Source: Solirubrobacteraceae bacterium (lineage in GTDB: Bacteria > Actinomycetota > Thermoleophilia > Solirubrobacterales > Solirubrobacteraceae). Taken from it: a stretch of 33,204 bases of DNA. Made by a program: the position numbers and the translations under genes. The stretch lies in contig JANJTP010000020.1 in the NCBI GenBank assembly GCA_024711025.1, forward strand, positions 1 to 33,204. Reading direction: 5' to 3'. Every line of letters begins with the position of its first letter. The stretch's first letter is position 1. Shown one piece after another: positions 6,650 to 14,022 of this stretch. The notes below the pieces were generated by a model. The model searched no databases. It was not told where the DNA came from and saw only the letters and a list, made by a program, of their open reading frames with translations.

Positions 6650-7564
6650 ATGCCGCCGCCGTCGAAACCCTCTGGGCCCATGAAGCGCACCGCAGCGATG
6701 CCCACCGCCGCGCCCCACGAGGCCAGCGGCCACCAGTCCCTGTCGACCTATATCCAGACCCGCTTCGACGAGTTCTCGCGCTCCCAGAAGGACGTGGCGC
6801 AGTACATCGTCGACCACCTGGACGAGGTCGCCTTCCAAACCGCGGAGGAGCTCGCTCGACGCGCAAGCACCTCGAGCAGCACCGTCGTGCGCTTCTCGCA
6901 GGCGCTCGGCTTCGAGGGCTTCCCCGAGCTGCAGGCCTCGGCGCGCGAGGAGTACCGTCGGCGCGTCGCGGCGGGGCTCGAAGGCGGCAGCGCGATCAGC
7001 GCCCAGCCGCTCTTCTCGCTCGACCAGAACGAGTTCGAGACGGCGATCGCCGCCGACCACGTGAACGTCGAGGAGACCGCCCGCAAGGTCTCTCGCAGCG
7101 ATGTCGAGGCGGCGATCGAGGCTCTCGCGGAAGCGCGCCGCGTGCTCGTGGTCGGCACCGACCAGATGGCCTTCTTCGCGAGCTACCTGCGCCACCTGCT
7201 GATGCTCCTCGACGTCCAGGCCGAGATCGTCGCCAGCCCCTCGCAGGAGGGCCTCAGCCGACTCGGGCGCCTCGACGAGGAGACGGTGCTCGTCGGGCTC
7301 AGCGCGGGGCGCCCGCACCCGCTCGTCGTGCGCGCGATGAAGCTCGCCCGCCACCGCAAGGCGCGCACGATCGCGATCTGCGACGCGACGCTCTCCGACG
7401 TCGCCAAGCTCGCCGCGGTCCAGCTCTACTACTCGTCCAACTCGCCGGCGTACGTGCGCTCGCACACCGCCCTGCTGAGCCTCATCCAGGCGCTCGCCTA
7501 CGGCGTCTACAGCCGCGACGCCGCGAAGTACGGGGACCGGATCAAGGCATACCGGCTCAAGTAG
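6650..7564 (+). CDS. MurR/RpiR family transcriptional regulator (HTH + SIS)
   Basis: A 304-residue sugar-phosphate-sensing regulator. The N-terminal HTH (about 33-105) shows the family pattern SQKDVAQYIVDHLDEVAFQTAEELARRASTSSSTVVRFSQALGFEGFPELQ. The SIS domain (about 150-280) has VLVVGTDQMAFFASYLRHLL, VLVGLSAGRPHPLVVRAMKLAR and AIAICD-like strands, and would bind a phosphosugar. The ATG at 6650 has a GGGAAGGA ribosome site just upstream; a second ATG at 6680 would remove ten residues. It is divergent from the 95-residue protein with 41 bp between the starts, and 86 bp upstream of pdxS in the same direction. pdxS has its own -10 box, so regulation of pdxST is possible but not shown. Canonical members repress or activate sugar-use operons; its ligand here is unknown. 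Confidence 0.88.
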   Translation: MPPPSKPSGPMKRTAAMPTAAPHEASGHQSLSTYIQTRFDEFSRSQKDVAQYIVDHLDEVAFQTAEELARRASTSSSTVVRFSQALGFEGFPELQASAREEYRRRVAAGLEGGSAISAQPLFSLDQNEFETAIAADHVNVEETARKVSRSDVEAAIEALAEARRVLVVGTDQMAFFASYLRHLLMLLDVQAEIVASPSQEGLSRLGRLDEETVLVGLSAGRPHPLVVRAMKLARHRKARTIAICDATLSDVAKLAAVQLYYSSNSPAYVRSHTALLSLIQALAYGVYSRDAAKYGDRIKAYRLK

Positions 7565-7637
7565 CCGGCCCGGCGCAAGCGCTCGGGGAGCACGCGCCGC
7601 CGCGTCCCACCTCGCGGCCCCGCGGTCGCGGCGCACG

Positions 7638-7643
7638 TACAAT
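7638..7643 (+). promoter_or_regulatory. candidate leaderless -10 box (TACAAT) for pdxST
   Basis: TACAAT, one base from the TATAAT consensus, ends seven bases before the pdxS ATG at 7651. No Shine-Dalgarno lies between, so a leaderless message is implied. Confidence 0.55.
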
Positions 7644-7650
7644 GCGGTGA

Positions 7651-8535
7651 ATGCGCGACGAGGCGACTTTCAGGGTCAAGGCAGGGCTGGCGGAGATGCT
7701 CAAGGGCGGCGTCATCATGGATGTCGTCGACGCCGAGCAGGCGAAGGTCGCCGAGGACGCCGGTGCCTGTGCGGTGATGGCGCTCGAGCGCGTGCCGGCG
7801 GACATCCGCCGCGACGGGGGCGTCGCGCGGATGAGCGATCCGGCGATGATCCGCAAGATCCAGCAGGCCGTGACGATCCCGGTGATGGCGAAGGCGCGGA
7901 TCGGCCACTTCGCCGAGGCGCGCGTCCTGGAGGCGCTCGAGGTCGACTACATCGACGAGTCCGAGGTCCTGACGCCGGCCGACGAGGCCAATCACATCGA
8001 CAAGGCGCCGTTCAAGGTGCCGTTCGTCTGTGGCGCGACGAACCTCGGCGAGGCGCTACGGCGGATCGGCGAGGGCGCCGCGATGATCCGCTCCAAGGGC
8101 GAGGCGGGGACCGGCGACATCGTCGAGGCCGTTCGTCATCTGCGGACGATCACCGCCGAGGTGCGGCGCATCGGCACGCTCGACGAGGCGGCGCTGGCGA
8201 CCGCCGCCAAGGAGCTCGGCGCGCCGCTCGACCTGGTGCGCGAGACGGCCGGGGCGGGTCGTCTGCCGGTCGTGATGTTCTGCGCCGGCGGGATCGCCAC
8301 ACCGGCCGATGCGGCGCTCGTGATGCACCTTGGGGCCGAGGGCGTGTTCGTCGGTTCGGGGATCTTCAAGAGCGAGGATCCGGCCCAGCGCGCCGCGGCG
8401 GTCGTCGAGGCCACGACGCACTACCAGGACTGGGATCGCGTGCTGAAGGCCTCCGAGGGCCTCGGCGCGGCGATGCGCTCCCTGGAGGCGCGCAAGCTCG
8501 ACGAGTCGCAGGTGCTCTCCAGCCGCGGCTGGTGA
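7651..8535 (+). CDS. pdxS: pyridoxal 5'-phosphate synthase, lyase subunit PdxS
   Basis: A 294-residue (beta/alpha)8 barrel that makes pyridoxal 5'-phosphate from ribose 5-phosphate, glyceraldehyde 3-phosphate and ammonia supplied by PdxT (the DXP-independent route). The key residues fall at the same numbers as in the Bacillus subtilis enzyme: Asp24 (VIMDVV), Lys81 (MAKARIGH), which binds the pentose, and Lys149 ([10 protein letters not shown]), which carries the later imine. [21 protein letters not shown] (44-64) and the phosphate-binding [12 protein letters not shown] and GSGIFKS loops are intact. The length is normal. Its stop codon overlaps the start of pdxT by 4 bp (GTGA), so the two are translationally coupled. 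Confidence 0.98.
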   Translation: MRDEATFRVKAGLAEMLKGGVIMDVVDAEQAKVAEDAGACAVMALERVPADIRRDGGVARMSDPAMIRKIQQAVTIPVMAKARIGHFAEARVLEALEVDYIDESEVLTPADEANHIDKAPFKVPFVCGATNLGEALRRIGEGAAMIRSKGEAGTGDIVEAVRHLRTITAEVRRIGTLDEAALATAAKELGAPLDLVRETAGAGRLPVVMFCAGGIATPADAALVMHLGAEGVFVGSGIFKSEDPAQRAAAVVEATTHYQDWDRVLKASEGLGAAMRSLEARKLDESQVLSSRGW

Positions 8536-9134
8536 GCGTGGCGGGGGAGGCGACGCCCGAGCGCGCCCCCCGCGTCGGGGTCCTCGCGCTCCAAGGGGGC
8601 TTCGAGGCGCACCGGCGGATGCTCGAACGGCTCGGCGCGGACGTCCGCGACGTACGCGTCCCCGAGCACCTCGCCGGCCTCGGTGGGCTCGTCGTTCCCG
8701 GCGGCGAGTCGACGACGATGATGCTCGGCATCGAGCGCGAGGGGCTCGCGGGCCCGCTGCGCGCGTTCGCCGCGGAACGTCCCGTCTTCGGCACCTGCGC
8801 CGGGCTGATCGTGCTCGACCGCGAGCACGTGGGGATCATGGACGTGCGAGCCGAGCGCAACGCCTTCGGGCGTCAGACGCACAGCTTCGAGGAGGACCTC
8901 GATCTGGACCTGGGGGTCGGTCGCGACGGCGGCCCCGTGCGCGCCGTCTTCATCCGCGCGCCGTGGATCGCCGAGCACGGCCCCGGGGTCGAGATCCTCG
9001 CCTCGGTCGCCGGACACGGCGTCGCCGCGCGCGAGGGCCACGCACTGGTCGTCAGCTTCCATCCCGAGCTCTCGGGCGAGACCCGGCTGCACGAGCGGTT
9101 CCTGCGCGACGTGCGAGCCGCGGGCGGCGACTGA
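8532..9134 (+). CDS. pdxT: pyridoxal 5'-phosphate synthase, glutaminase subunit PdxT
   Basis: A 200-residue class I glutamine amidotransferase that hydrolyses glutamine and channels ammonia to PdxS. The catalytic triad is clear: nucleophile Cys89 in FGTCAGL, His177 and Glu179 in SFHPEL. Other family marks are [13 protein letters not shown] (15-27) and the oxyanion-side [11 protein letters not shown] (53-63), and the RAPWI strand (142-146). The start is the GTG at 8532, which overlaps the pdxS stop as GTGA; a second GTG at 8538 is possible. It is the last gene of the pdxST unit: the next gene has its own promoter only bases after this stop. Confidence 0.97.
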   Translation: MSVAGEATPERAPRVGVLALQGGFEAHRRMLERLGADVRDVRVPEHLAGLGGLVVPGGESTTMMLGIEREGLAGPLRAFAAERPVFGTCAGLIVLDREHVGIMDVRAERNAFGRQTHSFEEDLDLDLGVGRDGGPVRAVFIRAPWIAEHGPGVEILASVAGHGVAAREGHALVVSFHPELSGETRLHERFLRDVRAAGGD

Positions 9135-9181
9135 CAACTACACAACCAAACGCGTATACAACGGTGGAGTTGTGCTACTGT
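9131..9181 (+). promoter_or_regulatory. promoter/operator region of the arsR operon
   Basis: This short AT-richer patch stands out from its surroundings. It holds CTGACA (9131-9136) and TATACA (9155-9160), an 18-bp-spaced -35/-10 pair. It also has a second -10 option, TACTGT (9176-9181), eight bases before the ArsR ATG, which would give a leaderless message. A perfect palindrome ACAAC-N6-GTTGT (9158-9173) overlaps the first -10 and precedes the second. An ArsR dimer bound there could block either promoter, so autorepression is the simplest reading (inference). Confidence 0.6.
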
Positions 9182-9189
9182 GCCGCTCC

Positions 9190-9546
9190 ATGGCACAGCT
9201 CATCCCGATACCCCACCCGCTATCCGATCAGCTCGTCGAGGTCATCGCCCAGCGCTTCCGCGTGCTCGGCGAGCCGATGCGAATCCGGCTGCTCGACACC
9301 CTTCGTGACGGCGAGGCGACCGTCCAGGAGCTTCAGGAGGCGACCGGCGCCTCGCAGCAGAACGTCTCCAAGCACCTTGGCGTGCTGCTGAACGCCGGCG
9401 TCGTCTCGCGCGAGAAGGACGGCAACCACTCCCGCTACTCGATCGCCGACGAGTCCGTGTTCGCGCTCTGCGAGCAGGTCTGCGGCGGACTGCGTCGCCA
9501 GGTCGCAGAGCTCGAGGCGCTGCTCGACGGGGGGGAGGGGCGATGA
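9190..9546 (+). CDS. ArsR-family winged-helix repressor
   Basis: A 118-residue ArsR/SmtB-type regulator. The winged helix-turn-helix is plain: RFRVLGEPMRIRLLDTLRDGEATVQELQEATGASQQNVSKHLGVLLNAGVVSREKDGNHSRYSI (22-85), with recognition helix SQQNVSKHLGVL. The classic arsenic motif ELCVCDL in helix 3 is absent (it reads TVQELQE), so arsenite sensing is unlikely. Two cysteines, Cys94 and Cys98 (FALCEQVCGG), sit one turn apart in the C-terminal helix and could act as a thiol, persulfide or metal switch (inference). The start is ATG 9190; an upstream ATG at 9172 would overlap the promoter. Its stop overlaps the next ATG as ATGA, so it is the first gene of a four-gene operon. Confidence 0.9.
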   Translation: MAQLIPIPHPLSDQLVEVIAQRFRVLGEPMRIRLLDTLRDGEATVQELQEATGASQQNVSKHLGVLLNAGVVSREKDGNHSRYSIADESVFALCEQVCGGLRRQVAELEALLDGGEGR

Positions 9547-9791
9547 GCCGCCGCTGCGCGACGGCCGGCTGGCCGCTGGAGCGCGTTCTCTTCCTCATGG
9601 CCGGGACCTTCACCCTCGGCAGCGCGCTGCTCGCGGTGCTCGTCACCCCGTGGCTGCTGCTGCTGACCGGTCTCGTCGGCGCCAGCCAGCTGCTCTACGT
9701 GACCGTCGGGGCCTGCCCCACGTCGATCGTGCTGGTGCGCCTGTTCAAGCTGCGCTCGGTCGTGTACCCCGCGGAAGGGAGCTCCCGATGA
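9543..9791 (+). CDS. DUF2892 (YgaP-like) inner membrane protein
   Basis: An 82-residue membrane protein with two hydrophobic helices (about 12-35 and 37-55). The segment PWLLLLTGLVGASQLLYVTVGACPTSIVLVRLF matches the conserved DUF2892 core, including the Gly-x-Cys-Pro of the second helix end (Cys58-Pro59). In Escherichia coli the same domain is fused to a sulfurtransferase (rhodanese) in YgaP and is controlled by the ArsR-type regulator YgaV; here it stands alone behind an ArsR gene. It overlaps both neighbours by 4 bp (ATGA at each end). The single exposed cysteine near the membrane face is the obvious candidate for sulfur handling, which is inference. Confidence 0.82.
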   Translation: MSRRCATAGWPLERVLFLMAGTFTLGSALLAVLVTPWLLLLTGLVGASQLLYVTVGACPTSIVLVRLFKLRSVVYPAEGSSR

Positions 9792-11896
9792 GCAACGTCG
9801 GTCCGCTCGGACGACTCGGCCGCTGGACGGCGACGCATTTCCGCGTCGTGCTGGCCGCGTGGGTCGTCATCGCAATCGGCCTCGGCGTGTTCGCGCCGAA
9901 GGTCGAGCACGCGCTCTCCGGCGCCGGCTGGGAGGCCGGCGGCTCGCAGTCCGTGCAGGCGCGCGACGTCATCCAGCGGGACTTCGGCGGCATGTCGAGC
10001 TCGGCGCTGATGGTCGTCGTCCACGCAGACCAGGGGACCGTCACGGATCCCGCCGCCAAGGACGTCATCGCCCGCGCGCAGGGCGCGCTCGAGCGCAGCC
10101 CCGCCGTTACCGGCGTCGTCGCCCCCCAGCCGGGCGCGACGATCTCGCGTGACGGCCGCACCGCGGTCATCCAGGCGGGCGCCGCGCGCGACTCCAACGC
10201 AATGGTCCGCGCCGCCGACGAGCTCAAGGGCGAGCTGGCCGCGCTCGGCACCGATCAGGTGAGCGTCTCGCTGACCGGCGCCTCGGGGATGTGGTCGGAC
10301 TTCAACGAGGCCAACAAGACGGCGATGATGAAGTCCGAGCTGATCTCGTGGCCGGTGACGCTTGCGATCCTCGTGCTCGCGTTCGGCTCGCTGGTCGCGG
10401 CCGGGCTGCCGCTGATGCTGACGATCATCGGCCTCGTCGCCGCGGCCGGATCGCTCTACCTGGGCACGAAGGTCCTCGACATCTCCATCTGGGCGATGAA
10501 CTTCGCGCTGATGTTCGCGCTGGCGCTCGGCATCGACTACGCGCTCTTCATCGTCCACCGCTTCCGCGGGGCCTTCTTCGGATCGAAGCTCGACGCGACG
10601 GAGGCGACCGCGGTCTCGATGGACACCGCAGGCAAGGCGGTGCTGTTCAGCGGCCTCACCGTCCTGATCGCGTTGAGCGCCGTGATGCTCGTCCCGAGCC
10701 CCGCGTTCCGCTCGATGGCGCTCGGGATCATGCTGTCGGTGATCTTCGTGCTGGCGGCGACGCTGACGCTGCTCCCGGCGGTGCTGGCGAAGCTCGGCCC
10801 GCGGGTCGATCGGCTCGCCCTGCCCTGGGCGCATCGCGGTGAGCACCGCTCGCCGACGTTCGCACGCTGGGGCGAGCGGCTCTGGCGTCATCCCGGGCGC
10901 TGGGGGATCGCGACCGTCGCGGTGCTCGCGCTGCTGACCGTTCCCGTCCTCTCGCTGACGACCGGGATGCCGTCGATCAAGGTCGTTCCCAAGGAGGACG
11001 GCTCGCGTCAGGGCTACCACCAGATCCAGGAGGCATTCGGTCCGGGGGCCCCCGGAGCGCTGCAGATCGTGACCAGCCAGGCGGCGGCCGCCGGCGTCGC
11101 CGAGCGGGCCGCGGAGGACCCCGGCATCGCCCAGGTGATGCCGGCGATGCCCGGGCCGGGCGGCGGGGCGCTGATCCAGGCGGTTCCGCGCCAGGACCCG
11201 TCGAACAAGGCCGTCGGCCGGACGATCGACCGCCTGCGCGCCGAGCTGCCGGCCGGCACGCTGGTCGGTGGCGCGGCAGCGGAGAACCACGACCTGGAGA
11301 CGCTGCTGTCCGACAAGACGCCGCTCGTGATGGGCGTCGTGCTCGGGCTCGGCTTCCTGCTGCTGCTCATCGCGCTACAGGCGCCGATCATCGCGCTGGC
11401 CGCCGTCGTGGCGAACCTGCTGGCGACCGGCGCGGCGTTCGGCGTCGCGAAGCTCGTCTTCCAGGACGGCCGCCTCAGCGGGCTGCTGGGCTTCGAGCCG
11501 CAGGGCTTCCTCGATGCCTGGGGACCGGTGTTCTTCTTCGCGATGATCTTCGCGATCTCGATGGACTACACGGTCTTCCTGCTGAGCTCCACGAAGGAGC
11601 ACTGGGACCGCTCGAAGGACGCCCGCGAGGCGATGGTCGGCGGGGTCGCGCACTCCGGCCGGGTCATCTTCGCCGCCGGCGCGGTGATGGTCGCGGTGTT
11701 CTTCACCTTCGCGCTCAGCGGACCGCTGCCGCCGAAGGAGATGGGGATCATCCTCGGCGTGGCCGTCCTGATCGACGCCGCGCTGATCCAGCTCGTGCTG
11801 ATGCCGGTGATCCTGCGCCTGCTCGGAAGGCACGCCTGGTGGCTGCCCGCATGGGCTGACCGCATCCTGCCCGACGTGCGCTTCGGCCACGCCTGA
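9788..11896 (+). CDS. MMPL/RND family membrane transporter
   Basis: A 702-residue RND-superfamily exporter with the two-repeat MMPL layout. TM1 is at about 19-36, then an external loop; TM2-TM6 (about 184-340) contain GIDYALFIVHRFRG with Asp250. After TM7 (about 378-395) comes a second external loop, then TM8-TM12 (about 515-690) with SMDYTVFLLSS, Asp593. These two Asp-Tyr pairs are the proton-relay positions of mycobacterial MmpL proteins. The length is near the short MMPL class. The start ATG overlaps the DUF2892 stop. MMPL relatives export lipids, siderophores or drugs; placement between a sulfur-type DUF2892 protein and an OsmC protein suggests a role in thiol or oxidant stress or in removing a reactive compound, but the substrate is unknown. 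Confidence 0.93.
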   Translation: MSNVGPLGRLGRWTATHFRVVLAAWVVIAIGLGVFAPKVEHALSGAGWEAGGSQSVQARDVIQRDFGGMSSSALMVVVHADQGTVTDPAAKDVIARAQGALERSPAVTGVVAPQPGATISRDGRTAVIQAGAARDSNAMVRAADELKGELAALGTDQVSVSLTGASGMWSDFNEANKTAMMKSELISWPVTLAILVLAFGSLVAAGLPLMLTIIGLVAAAGSLYLGTKVLDISIWAMNFALMFALALGIDYALFIVHRFRGAFFGSKLDATEATAVSMDTAGKAVLFSGLTVLIALSAVMLVPSPAFRSMALGIMLSVIFVLAATLTLLPAVLAKLGPRVDRLALPWAHRGEHRSPTFARWGERLWRHPGRWGIATVAVLALLTVPVLSLTTGMPSIKVVPKEDGSRQGYHQIQEAFGPGAPGALQIVTSQAAAAGVAERAAEDPGIAQVMPAMPGPGGGALIQAVPRQDPSNKAVGRTIDRLRAELPAGTLVGGAAAENHDLETLLSDKTPLVMGVVLGLGFLLLLIALQAPIIALAAVVANLLATGAAFGVAKLVFQDGRLSGLLGFEPQGFLDAWGPVFFFAMIFAISMDYTVFLLSSTKEHWDRSKDAREAMVGGVAHSGRVIFAAGAVMVAVFFTFALSGPLPPKEMGIILGVAVLIDAALIQLVLMPVILRLLGRHAWWLPAWADRILPDVRFGHA

Positions 11897-11937
11897 TCAC
11901 ACCCCTGATCCGAAGACGACGAGAGGACCATCAAGCG

Positions 11938-12471
11938 ATGCACAACGTCAACACCGATGCGCTGCGCGCGACGATCGCGGCGGCGCAGGCCGACCCCGCG
12001 GCGGCGCTGCAGCAGGTGAGCCTGGGCGGCGAGTTCCAGACCGAGCCCGGCGCGCCGCAGTTCCGCACGCAGATCCCGCTGCCGGACGGCAGCAGCGTGA
12101 CGTTCGAGGCCGACTTCCCCGGGCCGATGGGCGGCTCCGGCGCGGCCCCGAACCCGCTCGCCTACTGCTTCTGGGGCGGCCTCGCGTGCTACGCGATGTC
12201 GTACGCGCAGGAGGCGGCGCTCCAGGGCGTCGAGCTGCGCGGCATGAGGGCCCGCGTCTCGGCGCAGGTCGACCGGCGCCGTGCGCTCGGTCTCGGCGAC
12301 CATCCGGTCGTCGACCACATCGACTGGCAGCTCGAGGTCGACGCCGACGCCCCGCACGAGAAGCTCGAGGAGCTCAAGGCGGCGGCTGACGCCAACTGCC
12401 CGGGAGCCTGGTGCATCCGCAACCCGGTCGACCTGCGCACGAGCCTGGCGCCGGCCGGGGCACGCGCGTAG
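11938..12471 (+). CDS. OsmC/Ohr family protein
   Basis: A 177-residue OsmC-fold protein. The family reduces organic hydroperoxides or related sulfur species with a paired-cysteine active site. Here Cys77 and Cys84 lie in the central helix (AYCFWGGLACYAMSYA) and Cys154 and Cys159 in the second site ANCPGAWCIRNP; Cys77 or Cys84 with Cys154 should be the reactive pair. The NPLAYCFWGGLACY arrangement differs from classic Ohr and is closer to OsmC-like proteins of unassigned substrate. An AGAGGA site lies upstream, 41 bp after the MMPL stop, and a strong hairpin follows, so this is the last gene of the ArsR operon. The thiol chemistry supports the reading of the whole operon as a redox or sulfur response. 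Confidence 0.88.
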   Translation: MHNVNTDALRATIAAAQADPAAALQQVSLGGEFQTEPGAPQFRTQIPLPDGSSVTFEADFPGPMGGSGAAPNPLAYCFWGGLACYAMSYAQEAALQGVELRGMRARVSAQVDRRRALGLGDHPVVDHIDWQLEVDADAPHEKLEELKAAADANCPGAWCIRNPVDLRTSLAPAGARA

Positions 12472-12481
12472 CACGTTGCCC

Positions 12482-12513
12482 CGGGCGCCGCGGCCGGCTC
12501 GCCGCGGCGCCCG
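12482..12513 (+). terminator. strong hairpin terminator after the OsmC gene
   Basis: A perfect 12-bp GC stem (12482-12493 with 12502-12513) closes an 8-base loop, starting 10 bp after the OsmC stop. No U tract follows. It is the longest uninterrupted terminator-like stem in the window. Confidence 0.6.
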
Positions 12514-12649
12514 AGGCGCGGTCCCGTCCCTGCCTGGCGAGGGTCGCGCCTCGCTCGAGGGCGGCTCTCGCTCAGGCCGACGCGCGGGGGCTCGGGTGGT
12601 GGGAGGCGAGCGTTCGCCCCACGCCATACGGCGGCGCGGGCGTCCCGGA

Positions 12650-12655
12650 TACGCT
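12650..12655 (+). promoter_or_regulatory. candidate leaderless -10 box (TACGCT) for the rpiB remnant and GT4
   Basis: TACGCT-GAGCGC-GTG: a six-base gap to the GTG at 12662, with no ribosome site. The hexamer and spacing match those before the 6608 gene, so the promoter of the truncated gene looks intact. Confidence 0.45.
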
Positions 12656-12661
12656 GAGCGC

Positions 12662-12874
12662 GTGCGAATCGCGGTCGGCGCCGACGAGCTGACGGGTGTC
12701 GCGGCGACGCTCCTCGACGAGCTGCGTCCTTGCGGCCACGAGCCGATCGCCCACGGGGCGCTTGCCGACGACGAGCGCCCCGATCGGGCATGGGCCGGCG
12801 AGGCGGCGGCGCGCGACGTCGCCGAGGGACGCGCCGAGCTCGAAGGAGCGCTCGCATCGCGCCGGTCGTCCTGA
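12662..12874 (+). pseudogene. truncated RpiB/LacAB-family sugar-phosphate isomerase (N-terminal part only)
   Basis: A 70-residue reading frame whose first 58 residues (RIAVGADELTGVAATLLDELRPCGHEPIAHGAL, then WAGEAAARDVAEGRAE) follow the RpiB pattern: first Rossmann strand, helix, GHE turn, and the helix ending in VAEGRAE. A full RpiB is about 150 residues and continues into a Gly-Thr-Gly phosphate loop and an ANKVPG helix. None of that appears here in any frame; the chain ends LEGALASRRSS. The first third of the active site is therefore present without the rest, and isomerase activity is not expected. It overlaps the start region of the downstream GT4 gene. Either a deletion joined the two genes, or the short frame survives as a coupling leader peptide for GT4 translation. 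Confidence 0.55.
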
Positions 12875-13878
12875 ACGCCCGCGCCGCGGCGCGCGCCGAG
12901 CTCGGAGGGGTCGAGCGGTGGGCGCGCGAGCTCGCCGCGCGGCTGCCGACGCTGGCGCCGGGGCGCTACCGGATCGCGCGGCCGCCCCCGGCGCTGGCCC
13001 ATCGCGCGGGGCACGCGTGGGAGCAGCTCGCGCTGCCGGCGCTGGCCATGCACGCCGGCGCCTCGCTGATCCTCGGCCCGGCGAACCTTGCGCCGCTCGC
13101 CTGGCCGCGCAACGTCGTCGTGATCCACGACGCCGCCGCGCTGCGTGAGCCGTCGTGGTACTCGGCGGCCTACGCGCGCTGGCAGCGCGCGCTGCTGCCG
13201 CGGATCGCCGCACGCGCGGCCGCGATCATCACGCCGAGCGAGTTCTCGCGCGCGGAGGTCGTCGAGCTGCTCGGCGCCGCGGCCGACCGCGTCCACGTCG
13301 TGCCCGGGGGGGTCGGAGAGCGGTTCTCGCCAGCGGCCGACTCGGGCCGGGCGCGCACGGACCTCGGCCTCCGGCGACCCTACGTCCTGACCGTCGCCAG
13401 CAGAACGGCACGCAAGAACCTCGAGGCGCTGGAGCCGGCCGCGCGTGCGCTAGCGCGCGAGGGCGTCGAGATCGTCGCCGCGGGCGGCGAGCGCCCGCAG
13501 TTCCGCGACGATGCGCCGTCGGGCACCGTCCGCCTCCTCGGCCGCGTCGACGACGCACTGCTGCCCGGCCTCTACGCGGGGGCCTGCGCGTTCGTGCTGC
13601 CCTCGCGCCACGAGGGCTTCGGGCTGACGGCGCTGGAGGCCATGGCGAGCGGCGTCCCGATAGTCGTCTCGCGCGCCGGCGCGCTGCCTGAGACGTGCGC
13701 CGACGCCGCGCTCTACGCCGACCCCGACGACCCGGGCTCGTTCACCGGTGCGCTGGCGCGGGCGATCGGCGATCGGCGCCTCGCCGCCGCCGGCCGCGAG
13801 CGTGCCGCCGCGTTCACCTGGGAGCGCGCGGCGCGGGGGGTCGATGCGGTGGTACACGGCGCACTGCGGAGCTCGTAG
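12856..13878 (+). CDS. GT4-family glycosyltransferase, start codon uncertain
   Basis: A GT-B glycosyltransferase of about 340 residues. Family marks: the N-terminal VVLNARAAARAELGGVERWARELAARL, where GGVERW is the acceptor-side loop, and ITPSEFSRAEV in the middle. They continue with YVLTVASRTARKNLEAL, opening the donor domain, and SRHEGFGLTALEAMASGVPIVVS with the EX7E pair Glu253/Glu261 (numbered from 12856). Family members begin 2-4 residues before VVLNARAA, yet no ATG, GTG or TTG exists there in frame. An AAGGAG site lies seven bases before an ATC codon at 12856, which would start the protein exactly where expected. The ordinary ATGs at 12790 and 12730 would add 22 or 42 arginine-rich residues inside the rpiB remnant. 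The acceptor is unknown; a cell-surface polysaccharide or glycolipid is likely. Confidence 0.8.
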   Translation: MAPVVLNARAAARAELGGVERWARELAARLPTLAPGRYRIARPPPALAHRAGHAWEQLALPALAMHAGASLILGPANLAPLAWPRNVVVIHDAAALREPSWYSAAYARWQRALLPRIAARAAAIITPSEFSRAEVVELLGAAADRVHVVPGGVGERFSPAADSGRARTDLGLRRPYVLTVASRTARKNLEALEPAARALAREGVEIVAAGGERPQFRDDAPSGTVRLLGRVDDALLPGLYAGACAFVLPSRHEGFGLTALEAMASGVPIVVSRAGALPETCADAALYADPDDPGSFTGALARAIGDRRLAAAGRERAAAFTWERAARGVDAVVHGALRSS

Positions 13879-14022
13879 AGCGAGACCGGTGACGCCGCGC
13901 GCAGGGCACGACCTCATGTACTCAACGGCGTCGGATCGATGCGCGCCATGCCCGGGCTCGGCCTGATCCCGGACGTCGCTTCCGGTCACAAGGTCCGCCG
14001 TCGATCGTCATAGCTGGTAGCG

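Noticed and set aside
9134-9173. ACAACT...AGTTGT as a larger operator in the arsR promoter
   Set aside because: The arms are 28 bases apart and the inner ACAAC-N6-GTTGT shares the right arm at better spacing for one ArsR dimer. The outer pair may be coincidence.
9190-9546. Arsenic-resistance operon
   Set aside because: The ArsR protein lacks the ELCVCDL site and there is no arsB, arsC or acr3 nearby.
12662-13100. Frameshifted but complete rpiB
   Set aside because: No frame downstream contains the Gly-Thr-Gly phosphate loop or the ANKVPG helix; the GT4 N-terminus takes their place. Truncation fits better than frameshift.
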